A stretch of 64,000 nucleotides of DNA from Dokdonella fugitiva (lineage in GTDB: Bacteria; Pseudomonadota; Gammaproteobacteria; Xanthomonadales; Rhodanobacteraceae), in assembly GCF_004342425.1 (NCBI RefSeq), contig NZ_SLWQ01000001.1, forward strand, positions 458,252 through 522,251, in the 5' to 3' direction. This document shows, in pieces, positions 21,198-29,156 of this stretch. The notes beneath the pieces are model-generated. The model was not told where the DNA came from. It was given only the letters and a program-made list of their open reading frames with translations, and searched no databases. A program made the position numbers and the translations under genes. Within the stretch, counting starts at the first letter, position 1. Each line of letters starts with the position of its first letter.

Positions 21198-21327
21198 CCA
21201 TCGCCGCCGAGTGCTCCGGCTGGCACCCGCCCCGAACCGCTCCGATCGTTCCGCCCCACGGCGCGGGTTCCGGTGCGCCGGACACCGCTAGAATCGCGCA
21301 CCGGATTCAAGGACGACGCGAGCGCCG

Positions 21328-23952
21328 ATGAGCACCACCGACACTGTCCCCGTGTCCCCCGCGCGCCGCGGCTGGACGGCCTATCTGCGCTGGCTCGTGC
21401 CGATCGCCTTCCTCGCGCTCGTCGGTGCCCTCGTCTGGCACGGCGTCGACGAGTTCGACCTGCCGCAGATCCAGCGCACCCTGCTGCAGGTGCCGACCCT
21501 GCCAGCGCTCGGGGTCGGCGCGCTCGCACTCGTTGCGGTCGCGTTCACCGGCCTCGTCGACGTCGTCATCGCGCGCTGGCTCGGCCTGCCGATGCCGGCC
21601 GGCGAGATGCTGCGTCTCGCCTTCGTCGCCAATTCGCTCGCCAACATCCTCAACCTTTCCGGCGCGATCGGCTCGGGCGTGCGCCTGCTCGCCTTTGCCG
21701 CGCGCAAGGTGGAACTCGCGCGCGGCGCGGCGCTGATCGGCCTGCAGGTGCTGTCGCTGCCGCTGGGACTGTCCGTGCTCATCGTGATCACCCTCGCGCT
21801 CGGCTCGCGCCCGATCACGCCGGGCGCGACGACGCACTGGGTCGCGCTCGCGGTGCTCGCCGCGGCCACGGCGTACCTGCCCGCGTTCTTCGTGCTGACC
21901 GGCCGGCGCCGCCTCATGCGCTGGCTGCCGGGCGGGCGCGAGTTGCCACCCCTGCGCCTCAAGCTCGCGCTTACCGCGCTTTCGTTCGTCGACTGGGTGC
22001 TCAGCGCCGCGGTGCTGTACGGCTGCCTCTACCTCGCCGGGGCGCACGTCAAGCCAGGTCCATTGCTCGGCAGCTTCGCGGCCGCGCAGACGCTCGGCCT
22101 GCTCAGCCTGATCCCGGGCGGCTTCGGCGTGTTCGACGGGCTCATGCTGCTCGCGCTGTCGAGCGGCGGTTACGACAACGCGCAGGTGCTGGCCGGCCTG
22201 TTCCTGTTCCGCATCGCCTACTACCTGCTGCCGCTGCTCGCCGGCCTCTACCTCGGCTCGGGCATGCTCGTCGGCCAGCTGCCGGGCATCGCGCGCGCGA
22301 CCGCGCGCCTGCAGACGCATCCGCTGTTCGGCGTGCTCGGCCTGCCGGCGAACCTGCTCGCCGGCTTCGGCATCCGCGTGCTCGCGATGCTCACGTTCGG
22401 CGCCGGCCTGCTGCTGCTCGCGTCGGCGGCGATCCCCGCGGTGCACGAGCACACCGTGGTCGTGCGCGCGAACCTGCCGCTCGCCGCGGTCGAGGGTTCG
22501 TACTGGCTGTCGGTCCTCACCGGCGTGCTGCTGCTCGGCCTCGGCCGCGGCATCGACGGCCGCCTGCGCGTCGCCTACAACCTGGCCCAGCCGCTGCTGA
22601 TCTTCGCCGCGGTACTGGCGGTGACCAAGGGCCTGCATTTCGGCGAGGCGCTGTTCCTGCTGGCGATCGCCGCGTTGCTGCGCGTGCGCAAGCGCGAGTT
22701 CACCCAGCGCGCGATGAGCCTGACCTCGTTGACGACGTTCACCTGGCTCGCCGGCCTCATCGTCGTCGTGTGCGCGTTCTTCGCCGTCGGCGTCGGCACC
22801 ATGCTCGGCGACGACAGTTTCGACCTCTGGTACTTCGGTTTCGGCGAACACTCCTCGCGCATCGTGCGCGGCCTGTTCGCGGCGGGGCTCGGCGTCTGTG
22901 GCTATCTCGTATGGCAGTCGTTCGCGGTGCGTCGGCCGTCGCTGAAGCTGCCGGACCACGCCGAGCTCGAGCGCGCACGCGAGGTCTATCGCGAGCATGG
23001 CGGCGGCGAGTTCGGCCACCTTTCCTTCATGAGCGACAAGCACCTGTTCTGGTCGGGCGACCATCGCACGGTGGTCGCGTACGCGGCCGTGCGCGACCGC
23101 CTCGTCGCACTCGGCTCGCCGTGCGGACCGGAGGGCGCGATCAAGCGCGCGATCCTCGACTTCCGCCAGTTCGCCGATGCGCAGGACCGCGCGCCGGTGT
23201 TCTACGAGGTGCTCGAGCCGGACCTGTCGCTCTACCACGACCTCGGCTTCGACCTGTTCAAGCTCGGCGAGCTCGCGACGATCCGCCTCGACGAGTTCAC
23301 GCTGGCGGGCAAGCGCTGGGAGGACCTGCGCCAGGCGGTCAACCGCTCGGTGAAGGAACAGCTCGCGTTCGAAATGGTCGAGCCGCCATTCGACACCGTG
23401 CTGATGACCGAGGTCGAGCGCGTTTCGGACGCCTGGCTCGCCGACAAGGGCGCGCACGAGAAGAGCTTCTCGCTCGGCCGCTTCGATCCGGACTATCTCG
23501 CCTGGAGCCCGCTCGCGCTGGTGCGCCGCTCGGGCGAACTCATCGCGTTCGCCAACGTGCTGCCGCCGTACGGGCCGAACGGCACGGCGAGCGTCGACCT
23601 CATGCGCCACGTCGACGACGCGCCGCGCGGCACGATGGATTTCCTGTTCGCGCGCGTGATGCAGTGGGCGAAGGAACAAGGCCATGCGACCTTCAGCCTC
23701 GGCATGGCACCGCTGTCGAGCGTCGGCGACAACCCGTACGCGCGCATCAACGAGCGCCTCGCCGCGCTCGCGTTCCAGTACGGCGGCCGCTTCTACAACT
23801 ACCAGGGCCTGCGCCGCTACAAGGAGAAGTTCCAGCCCGAATGGACCGGCTCCTACCTCGCCTATCCGCGCGGGTTATGGGTACCGGGCCTGCTCATCGA
23901 CATCGCGGCGCTCGTCTCGGGTGGCTACCGGCGCTTCCTCAGCGGCCGCTGA
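21328..23952 (+). CDS. mprF: Lysyl-phosphatidylglycerol synthase/flippase MprF (LpiA type)
   Basis: An 874-residue inner-membrane protein. The first 550 residues hold about 14 hydrophobic segments of the flippase domain (LSGAIGSGVRLLAFAARK and IPGGFGVFDGLMLL are typical). The C-terminal 300 residues are the cytosolic DUF2156 aminoacyl transferase domain, with FMSDKHLFWS, GSPCGPEGA, FYEVLEPDLSLYHDLGFD and AQFQYGGRFYN-like NERLAALAFQYGGRFYNYQG. It transfers lysine (or alanine) from aminoacyl-tRNA to phosphatidylglycerol and flips the product, lowering surface charge and sensitivity to cationic peptides. The amino acid used cannot be read from sequence. It follows the cyd operon after 130 bp; an AcvB/VirJ-like hydrolase lies 1.6 kb away. 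Confidence 0.95.
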   Translation: MSTTDTVPVSPARRGWTAYLRWLVPIAFLALVGALVWHGVDEFDLPQIQRTLLQVPTLPALGVGALALVAVAFTGLVDVVIARWLGLPMPAGEMLRLAFVANSLANILNLSGAIGSGVRLLAFAARKVELARGAALIGLQVLSLPLGLSVLIVITLALGSRPITPGATTHWVALAVLAAATAYLPAFFVLTGRRRLMRWLPGGRELPPLRLKLALTALSFVDWVLSAAVLYGCLYLAGAHVKPGPLLGSFAAAQTLGLLSLIPGGFGVFDGLMLLALSSGGYDNAQVLAGLFLFRIAYYLLPLLAGLYLGSGMLVGQLPGIARATARLQTHPLFGVLGLPANLLAGFGIRVLAMLTFGAGLLLLASAAIPAVHEHTVVVRANLPLAAVEGSYWLSVLTGVLLLGLGRGIDGRLRVAYNLAQPLLIFAAVLAVTKGLHFGEALFLLAIAALLRVRKREFTQRAMSLTSLTTFTWLAGLIVVVCAFFAVGVGTMLGDDSFDLWYFGFGEHSSRIVRGLFAAGLGVCGYLVWQSFAVRRPSLKLPDHAELERAREVYREHGGGEFGHLSFMSDKHLFWSGDHRTVVAYAAVRDRLVALGSPCGPEGAIKRAILDFRQFADAQDRAPVFYEVLEPDLSLYHDLGFDLFKLGELATIRLDEFTLAGKRWEDLRQAVNRSVKEQLAFEMVEPPFDTVLMTEVERVSDAWLADKGAHEKSFSLGRFDPDYLAWSPLALVRRSGELIAFANVLPPYGPNGTASVDLMRHVDDAPRGTMDFLFARVMQWAKEQGHATFSLGMAPLSSVGDNPYARINERLAALAFQYGGRFYNYQGLRRYKEKFQPEWTGSYLAYPRGLWVPGLLIDIAALVSGGYRRFLSGR

Positions 23953-23970
23953 GCGCCGGCACGCGGCGCA

Positions 23971-24975
23971 TCAATGCCGCCGCAACCCCGGCGCTGCGCC
24001 GGTGACGAGCGCGACGAGGTCGTACGTGGCCTTGCGGTCGAGCAGACGCGAACGATCGGCGTAGGTCTGCCCCGGCTCGAAACTGCTGCGTCCGGCGAGC
24101 AGGCGCACGCTGCGCAGGCACAGCTCGCGCCGCGCCGGCGCGATGCCGGTGATCGAGAAGGCCAGCACGCCGGAGCGGCCGAGGCGGACCGCATGGCAGT
24201 CGAGCGCGTGGTACGCGTGCTTGCCCGTGTAGGCGATCTCCTCGACCCAGGCGACGGTGTGCCGCGAGGCGTCGAGCCGCGGCGTTTCGACGTAGTCGAC
24301 GAGGCTGAATTCGGCCTCGCCCGCTTCCTGCCGGTCGGACAGCGCCTTGGTCGCGCGCTGCCCCGCCGCGAGCAGGGTTTCACGCGACTGGCCGGCGAAC
24401 GATTCGTCGCTGACGAAACCGTCCGCGAAATGCTCGACGTCGACGTACCATGCATCCTCCGCGGCGAGGTCGACGCGCTCGTGCACGAGCCAGCCGACCG
24501 TGCGCGGCCCCGGCCCGTCGCCGCTGCCCGCGAACGCGCGCTGCAGCGCCACGCGATCGATGAAACGGAAATGCTCGGGCACGACGATCGACGCCTTCGC
24601 CACCGGCATGTCGACGCGGCCGCGGCTCGTCGCCACGTGTGCGAGCGCGCGGCGCCGCTGCGCCGCGCCGTGGGCATCGGCGGTCGCGTCCATCGCGTCC
24701 CCGCCGCCGGCCGCCGCCCCGGGCGCGACCTCGCCCGGGCGCAGCGCGAAGAAGCCGAGCCAGAGGGCGAACACACCGAACGCGGCGAGCAGCGGCACGC
24801 GCACGCCTTCTTCCTCGCGGTTCCAGTAGCGCGCGAGCACGTACGCGCCGACCGGCCAGACCAGCAGCATCGCGAGCGCGAGCCTGGGTTCCGAACGCCA
24901 GACACGCACGGCCGCGAACACGTAGAGCAGCCCGGCGGCGACCGCAACGACCACGAGCAGGAGTGCGGGGAACAT
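23971..24975 (-). CDS. DUF2167-like membrane protein
   Basis: A 334-residue protein with two or three hydrophobic segments in the first 80 residues (PALLLVVVAVAAGLLYVFAA; RVPLLAAFGVFALWLGFFAL), an Ala/Gly-rich linker and a soluble C-terminal domain. The soluble part fits DUF2167: VPEHFRFIDRVALQ, VGWLVHERVD, AWYVDVEHFADGFVSDESF and DASRHTVAWVEEIAY. DUF2167 proteins are membrane proteins of unknown function. The order here (helices first, then domain) is reversed from the usual signal, domain, then C-terminal helices, so this is a distant or rearranged member. It lies 9 bp after the small periplasmic protein gene and converges on mprF at 18 bp. Confidence 0.72.
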   Translation of the reverse strand: MFPALLLVVVAVAAGLLYVFAAVRVWRSEPRLALAMLLVWPVGAYVLARYWNREEEGVRVPLLAAFGVFALWLGFFALRPGEVAPGAAAGGGDAMDATADAHGAAQRRRALAHVATSRGRVDMPVAKASIVVPEHFRFIDRVALQRAFAGSGDGPGPRTVGWLVHERVDLAAEDAWYVDVEHFADGFVSDESFAGQSRETLLAAGQRATKALSDRQEAGEAEFSLVDYVETPRLDASRHTVAWVEEIAYTGKHAYHALDCHAVRLGRSGVLAFSITGIAPARRELCLRSVRLLAGRSSFEPGQTYADRSRLLDRKATYDLVALVTGAAPGLRRH

Positions 24976-24984
24976 GCGGCGTCC

Positions 24985-25446
24985 TCAGCGGGGCTCGATG
25001 CGCAGGATCTGCTCTTTCTTGAGCACGTAGGTCGCCAGGCCGCCCTTGCGACGGATCTCCATCGTGACCTCGCGCGCATCGGCCGAGGTGATGATGCCGT
25101 TGTGCTCGCGTTCGTTGGTCGTCGTGACCAGCACGCGCTCGCCGACGTGGTAGCGCAGTTCGTCGAAGGGGATGCTGTCGTCCTGCGCCGGCGCGGCGAG
25201 CCATTCGTCATTCGCGCCCGGTGGCGGCGCGACGACGGCCGCCACGACCGGCGTCTCCTTGACGGAATCGTCGTAGGCCGGCTTCGGCGCGGGCGGGGGC
25301 GCGGCAACCGGGGGCTCGACCGGCCGCGCCGCCATCAGTTGCTCGATGCGCGCTTCGTCCTCGTCGAGCGTCTGCGCGCACGCGCCGCCGGCCGCGCAGG
25401 CGAGCGCGACCACCACGACGACGCGTTTTCCAGGCCACCGGCCCAT
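24985..25446 (-). CDS. Small exported protein, unknown
   Basis: A 153-residue protein with a signal peptide (MGRWPGKRVVVVVALACAAG, cleavage after ACA). A Pro/Ala-rich linker (PPVAAPPPAPKPAYD) leads to a compact C-terminal domain: FDELRYHVGERVLVTTTNER, GIITSADAREVTMEIRRKGG and ATYVLKKEQILRIEP. This domain looks like a short SH3/Sm-like beta barrel, which is my inference from the alternating strand pattern. The ATG at 25446 is chosen because the longer frame upstream has no signal. It is 9 bp upstream of the DUF2167-like gene and about 100 bp downstream of the AcvB/VirJ-like gene, so the three may form one transcript. Confidence 0.78.
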   Translation of the reverse strand: MGRWPGKRVVVVVALACAAGGACAQTLDEDEARIEQLMAARPVEPPVAAPPPAPKPAYDDSVKETPVVAAVVAPPPGANDEWLAAPAQDDSIPFDELRYHVGERVLVTTTNEREHNGIITSADAREVTMEIRRKGGLATYVLKKEQILRIEPR

Positions 25447-25543
25447 GGCTCTCCCCCTCGAGCAGCCCGCGTCGATCCGTTGCGTCGATCGCGGGCGCGC
25501 GAAAGCATAGACGATGCCGGTCGATCCGCTCCAGCGGGTGGGC

Positions 25544-27088
25544 TCAACGCGCTGTCGCACCCGGCAGGTTCGCCACGATCGCGGCGCCGAGCGCGGCGTA
25601 GTCGCCGTCGTAGTGATGGCCACCCGGCAAGCCGACCGCGCGCACTCCCGCCGGCAGCGGCCCGCGGCAGGGGCTGTCGTCCTCGTCGTCGCCGTGCACG
25701 CACACGAGCGGCACCTGCGACCGGGCGAGTTCGGGTCCGATCGGCAGCGCATCGTCGTGATGGGTCGAACCGAACCAGTCGCCGACGTGGATCTCGAACA
25801 CCGCCGCGTCGTCGGGCGAGATCATGACGCCACCCTGCACGCGCGCGCGTGCCGCGGCAGGTAGCCGGTTGACGATGACCGGCACGAGGCTCGCGCCGAA
25901 CGAATAGCCGATCACCACGAACCGCGCGTCGGCATCGGCCGCGCCGTAATGGGTGATCACGCGCGCGATCGCCGCGGCGGCGGCATCGGGCGTCTGCTTG
26001 TGCCAGAAGAACTTGAGCGTCGAGAAACCGATCACGCGCGCGCCCTCGGCCGCGAGCGCATCGGCGACGCCGCGATCGAGGCCGGCCCAGCCGCCGTCGC
26101 CGGTGACGATGATCGCGATGCGGTGCGCATTGGCCGGATCCTTCGCGCCCGCGGTCGGCGCGATTTCGGTGAGCGGCAGGTCGGCGACGTCGTCGGGCAG
26201 GGTCGTGCGCTGCGTATCCGCGCCGCGCCGCCAGCGGCGCCATGCGTCGGCAATCCCATGCGCCGGATCGCCGGCGGCGAGGGCCGGCGCGACCGCGCCG
26301 AGCCAATGCCATGCCGACGCGAGCGGCACGCTGCCGGTGTCGAGGCGCGCTCCGGCCGCGAACGGATGCGCCGACCACGGCAGCGGCAGCTGCTTCACCG
26401 GCTGCACGCGCCAGCCGCCGGGCGCGTCCGCCTGCGTCATCGCGCCGGCATCGCCGGCGCAGAACGGCTTGGGGAAGCGCAGCGCCGCATCCCAGCCGAG
26501 CGTGAGCAGGCCCTCGAAGGTGCCGGCCGGCGCCTGCGCGGCGAGCGCATAGGCGAACGTCGCGCCGGCACCGTCGCCGACGACGAGTGGCACCGAGTAG
26601 GTGGCGACGCCCTCGTGGCGCTCGATCCAGTGCGCGACTTCCTCGACATGGCCGGCCGGATACGAGCACGTGTCCTTGATCGCCTCCATGCGCGCGAGAT
26701 ACGCCGGCAGGTCGATGCCGACGACGAACGCCCCCGCGCCCGCGAGCGCGTCGCCGAGCGTCTGCTGGCGCGCGGTCCAGCCTTCACGGTCGGAGAACAG
26801 CAGGACGGTGTGGGCGATGTCGTGCGCGGGGCGGCTGAGGTGCAGCGGGCCGAACAGGCCGTAGGCGAGGGTCGGGGGCTGCGGAGCGCGCGTGGCGGTC
26901 GAGGGCTGAGGGCGGAGGGCGGAGGGCTGCGAAGCGCGGGTGTCCGCGGTCGCGCCGGCCATCAGGGCGAGCGCCGCCGTTCCGATCAGTGCGGGCGCGC
27001 CGGATTGCGGACTGGCCGGGCCTCGGCCCCCAGCCCCCAGCTCCGACGCCGCAGCCGCCAATGCGAACACGATCTGCGCAAGGCTCAT
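25544..27088 (-). CDS. AcvB/VirJ family periplasmic serine hydrolase
   Basis: A 514-residue exported protein. An N-terminal AcvB-like domain (about 80-280; GLLTLGWDAALRFPKPFC) is followed by a VirJ domain (about 300-510) with VTGDGGWAGLDRGVADAL, GFSTLKFFWHKQTPD, the nucleophile Ser396 in GYSFG and His491/492 in GGHHYDGDY, an alpha/beta-hydrolase layout. In Agrobacterium, AcvB hydrolyses lysyl-phosphatidylglycerol and its gene sits with lpiA, an mprF homologue; here mprF is 1.6 kb away. The signal region is unusual: residues about 15-75 are Pro/Ala/Ser-rich and encoded by GC-rich repeats. The ATG overlaps the pepP stop (ATGA). Confidence 0.85.
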   Translation of the reverse strand: MSLAQIVFALAAAASELGAGGRGPASPQSGAPALIGTAALALMAGATADTRASQPSALRPQPSTATRAPQPPTLAYGLFGPLHLSRPAHDIAHTVLLFSDREGWTARQQTLGDALAGAGAFVVGIDLPAYLARMEAIKDTCSYPAGHVEEVAHWIERHEGVATYSVPLVVGDGAGATFAYALAAQAPAGTFEGLLTLGWDAALRFPKPFCAGDAGAMTQADAPGGWRVQPVKQLPLPWSAHPFAAGARLDTGSVPLASAWHWLGAVAPALAAGDPAHGIADAWRRWRRGADTQRTTLPDDVADLPLTEIAPTAGAKDPANAHRIAIIVTGDGGWAGLDRGVADALAAEGARVIGFSTLKFFWHKQTPDAAAAAIARVITHYGAADADARFVVIGYSFGASLVPVIVNRLPAAARARVQGGVMISPDDAAVFEIHVGDWFGSTHHDDALPIGPELARSQVPLVCVHGDDEDDSPCRGPLPAGVRAVGLPGGHHYDGDYAALGAAIVANLPGATAR

Positions 27089-28398
27089 CGCCCACCCGCC
27101 ATCAGTGCCTCGATCTCGTCCGCATGCTTGGGCACGCCGGCCGAGATCACTTCCGGATCGCCGTTGGTCACCACGACGTCGTCCTCGATGCGGATGCCGA
27201 TGCCGCGGAACCTCGCCGGCACGCCCTTCGCGTCGGGTGCGACGTAGAGGCCCGGCTCGACCGTGACGACCATGCCCGGTTCGAGCTCGCGGAACTCGCC
27301 GTCGATGCGGTAGTCGCCGACGTCGTGCACGTCGAGGCCGAGCCAGTGCCCGGTCTTGTGCATGTAGAAGCGCCGATAGGCATGTTCGCGCAGGTTCTTC
27401 TCGACGCTGCCGGCGAGCAGGCCGAGCCGGCACAGGCCACGCGTGATCGTGCGCACCGCGGCCTCGTGGTAGGCGTCGAACGAGCGCCCGGCACGCACCT
27501 CCCCGATCGCATCGAGCTGGGCCGCGAGCACGATGTCGTACAGCGCGCGCTGCTCGGGCGAGAAGCGCCCGTTGACCGGCCAGGTGCGCGTGATGTCCGA
27601 CGCATAGCATTCGAATTCGGCGCCGGCGTCGACGAGCAGCAGGTCGCCGTCGCGCAGCTCCGCGTTGTTCGCGCGGTAGTGCAGCACGCACGCGTTGGCG
27701 CCGCCGCCGACGATCGGTTCGTAGCTCGGCACCGCGCCGTGCTTGCGGAACGCGTGCAGCAGCTCGGCCTCGACTTCGTGCTCGTTGAGGCCCGGCCGCG
27801 TCGCGCGCATCGCGCGCACGTGCGCCTCCGCGGCGATCTGCGCGGAGCGGCGCATGAGGCGCAGTTCCGCGCGCGACTTGTACAGGCGCAGGTCGTGCAG
27901 CAGGTGCGACAGCGCGACGAACTCGTGCGGCGGCTTCGCGCCGAGGCGCACCTGCGCGCGCACGCGGTTGACCCAGCCGATGATGCGCAGGTCGAACTCG
28001 CTGTCGCGGCCGAAGTGGTAGTAGACGCGCGTGCGGCCTTCGATGAGGCCGGGCAGGATGTCGTCGATGTCGTCGATCGGGAACGCATCGTCGAGGCCCC
28101 AGGTCGCGACCGCGCCCTCGGTGCCCGCGCGCGGGCCATCCCAGCGTTCGCGTTCGGCATCGCGCTCGCGGCAGAACAGGATCGTCTCGCTCGGCTCGCG
28201 GCCCGGCACGAGCGCGAGCACGGCGTCGGGCTCGGGGAAACCGGTCAGGTAGTGGAAATCGCTGTCCTGGCGGTACGGATAGTGCGCATCGTTGTTGCGC
28301 ACGCGCTCCGGCGCGGCGGCGACGATCACGATCGCGTCGGGACCGGCCATGCGCATCAGCTGCTTGCGCCGGCGCGCGTATTCCCTGGGTTCGATCAT
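27085..28398 (-). CDS. pepP: Xaa-Pro aminopeptidase PepP
   Basis: A 437-residue M24B aminopeptidase that removes an N-terminal residue preceding proline. The ATG at 28398 (MIEPREYARRRKQLM) is the family start; a longer frame to 28461 is not supported. Metal ligands are in LLVDAGAEFECYASDITRTW (two Asp), MHKTGHWLGLDVHDVG (His), TVEPGLYV (Glu) and GIRIEDDVVVTN (Glu). The DFHYLTGFPEPDAV segment is typical of PepP. It follows the UPF0149 gene by 81 bp, an order common in gammaproteobacteria (ygfB-pepP), but the usual ubiH partner is replaced by the AcvB/VirJ-like gene. Confidence 0.96.
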   Translation of the reverse strand: MIEPREYARRRKQLMRMAGPDAIVIVAAAPERVRNNDAHYPYRQDSDFHYLTGFPEPDAVLALVPGREPSETILFCRERDAERERWDGPRAGTEGAVATWGLDDAFPIDDIDDILPGLIEGRTRVYYHFGRDSEFDLRIIGWVNRVRAQVRLGAKPPHEFVALSHLLHDLRLYKSRAELRLMRRSAQIAAEAHVRAMRATRPGLNEHEVEAELLHAFRKHGAVPSYEPIVGGGANACVLHYRANNAELRDGDLLLVDAGAEFECYASDITRTWPVNGRFSPEQRALYDIVLAAQLDAIGEVRAGRSFDAYHEAAVRTITRGLCRLGLLAGSVEKNLREHAYRRFYMHKTGHWLGLDVHDVGDYRIDGEFRELEPGMVVTVEPGLYVAPDAKGVPARFRGIGIRIEDDVVVTNGDPEVISAGVPKHADEIEALMAGGR

Positions 28399-28479
28399 CG
28401 GTGGTGCGCGCGAGGGCTGCGAAGTCGCGCGTAGTATCCGCGATTCGCGCGGGATACCCAACGCCGGCGCGTGGCCGGC

Positions 28480-29028
28480 TCAGTGCAGCGAGCGCGCCGT
28501 GCGGCGGCCGGCGCTGGTCTCGCGGTGCAGCACCGCGGTCGCCGTGCGCACGAAGTCGAGCACGTCGGTGAACGCCTGCTCGTCCTCCTTGCCGCCGCCG
28601 ACCTCGAGCCGGGAGCCGGCGATCGTGCCGAGGTCGGCGAGGATCTCGGTCGCGTCGTCGGACAGGTGCGCGCGCAGCGTCGTTCCGACGAGGCCGAAGC
28701 CGCCGAGGAAGCCGCGGCACCATTCGACGAGCGCGTCGGCACGCCGCGCGAGCGGAGCGCCACGGGCCGGCAGCAGCGGCATGACGCGTGCCGGGTCCTG
28801 TTCGAACTGCGCGCGCGCCGCGGCGAGCAATGCGCGCAGCGCGGCGTGTTGCCCCGCATCCGCGTCGCCCGGCGCGAGCTCGAGGCGCTCGAGCCAGTCG
28901 TCGTCGCCGGCGAGGCCGCCCGCGCAGAGATAGCCCGTCAGCGAGCCGTGCAGGTCACTCGGATGCACGCCGAGGCGCAGCGTGGCGAGCACGCCGGCGA
29001 GTTCCTCATGACTGGGAAGTGCGGCCAT
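28480..29028 (-). CDS. UPF0149 (YgfB) family protein
   Basis: A 182-residue cytosolic protein starting at the ATG at 29028 (MAALPSHEELAGVLATLRLG). Family marks are HPSDLHGSLTGYLCAGG, the central LVEWCRGFLGGFGLVG and the acidic segment GGKEDEQAFTDVLDFVRTA. UPF0149 members are helical and poorly understood; YgfB of Pseudomonas has been linked to regulation. It is the first gene of the run into pepP and is divergent from the GGDEF-EAL gene, with 128 bp between starts that must hold both promoters. Confidence 0.88.
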   Translation of the reverse strand: MAALPSHEELAGVLATLRLGVHPSDLHGSLTGYLCAGGLAGDDDWLERLELAPGDADAGQHAALRALLAAARAQFEQDPARVMPLLPARGAPLARRADALVEWCRGFLGGFGLVGTTLRAHLSDDATEILADLGTIAGSRLEVGGGKEDEQAFTDVLDFVRTATAVLHRETSAGRRTARSLH

Positions 29029-29156
29029 CGGTCCGTTCCGCGGGCAAGGTCGCAGTCTAGCAGGCCGGCTCGCGCCGCATGGGCGGGCACCGGGCGCCCC
29101 GTGCATGGAACCGGCGGCGGTGTTTGCCTACACTGCGTTCAGCCCCGATTCCGTCA

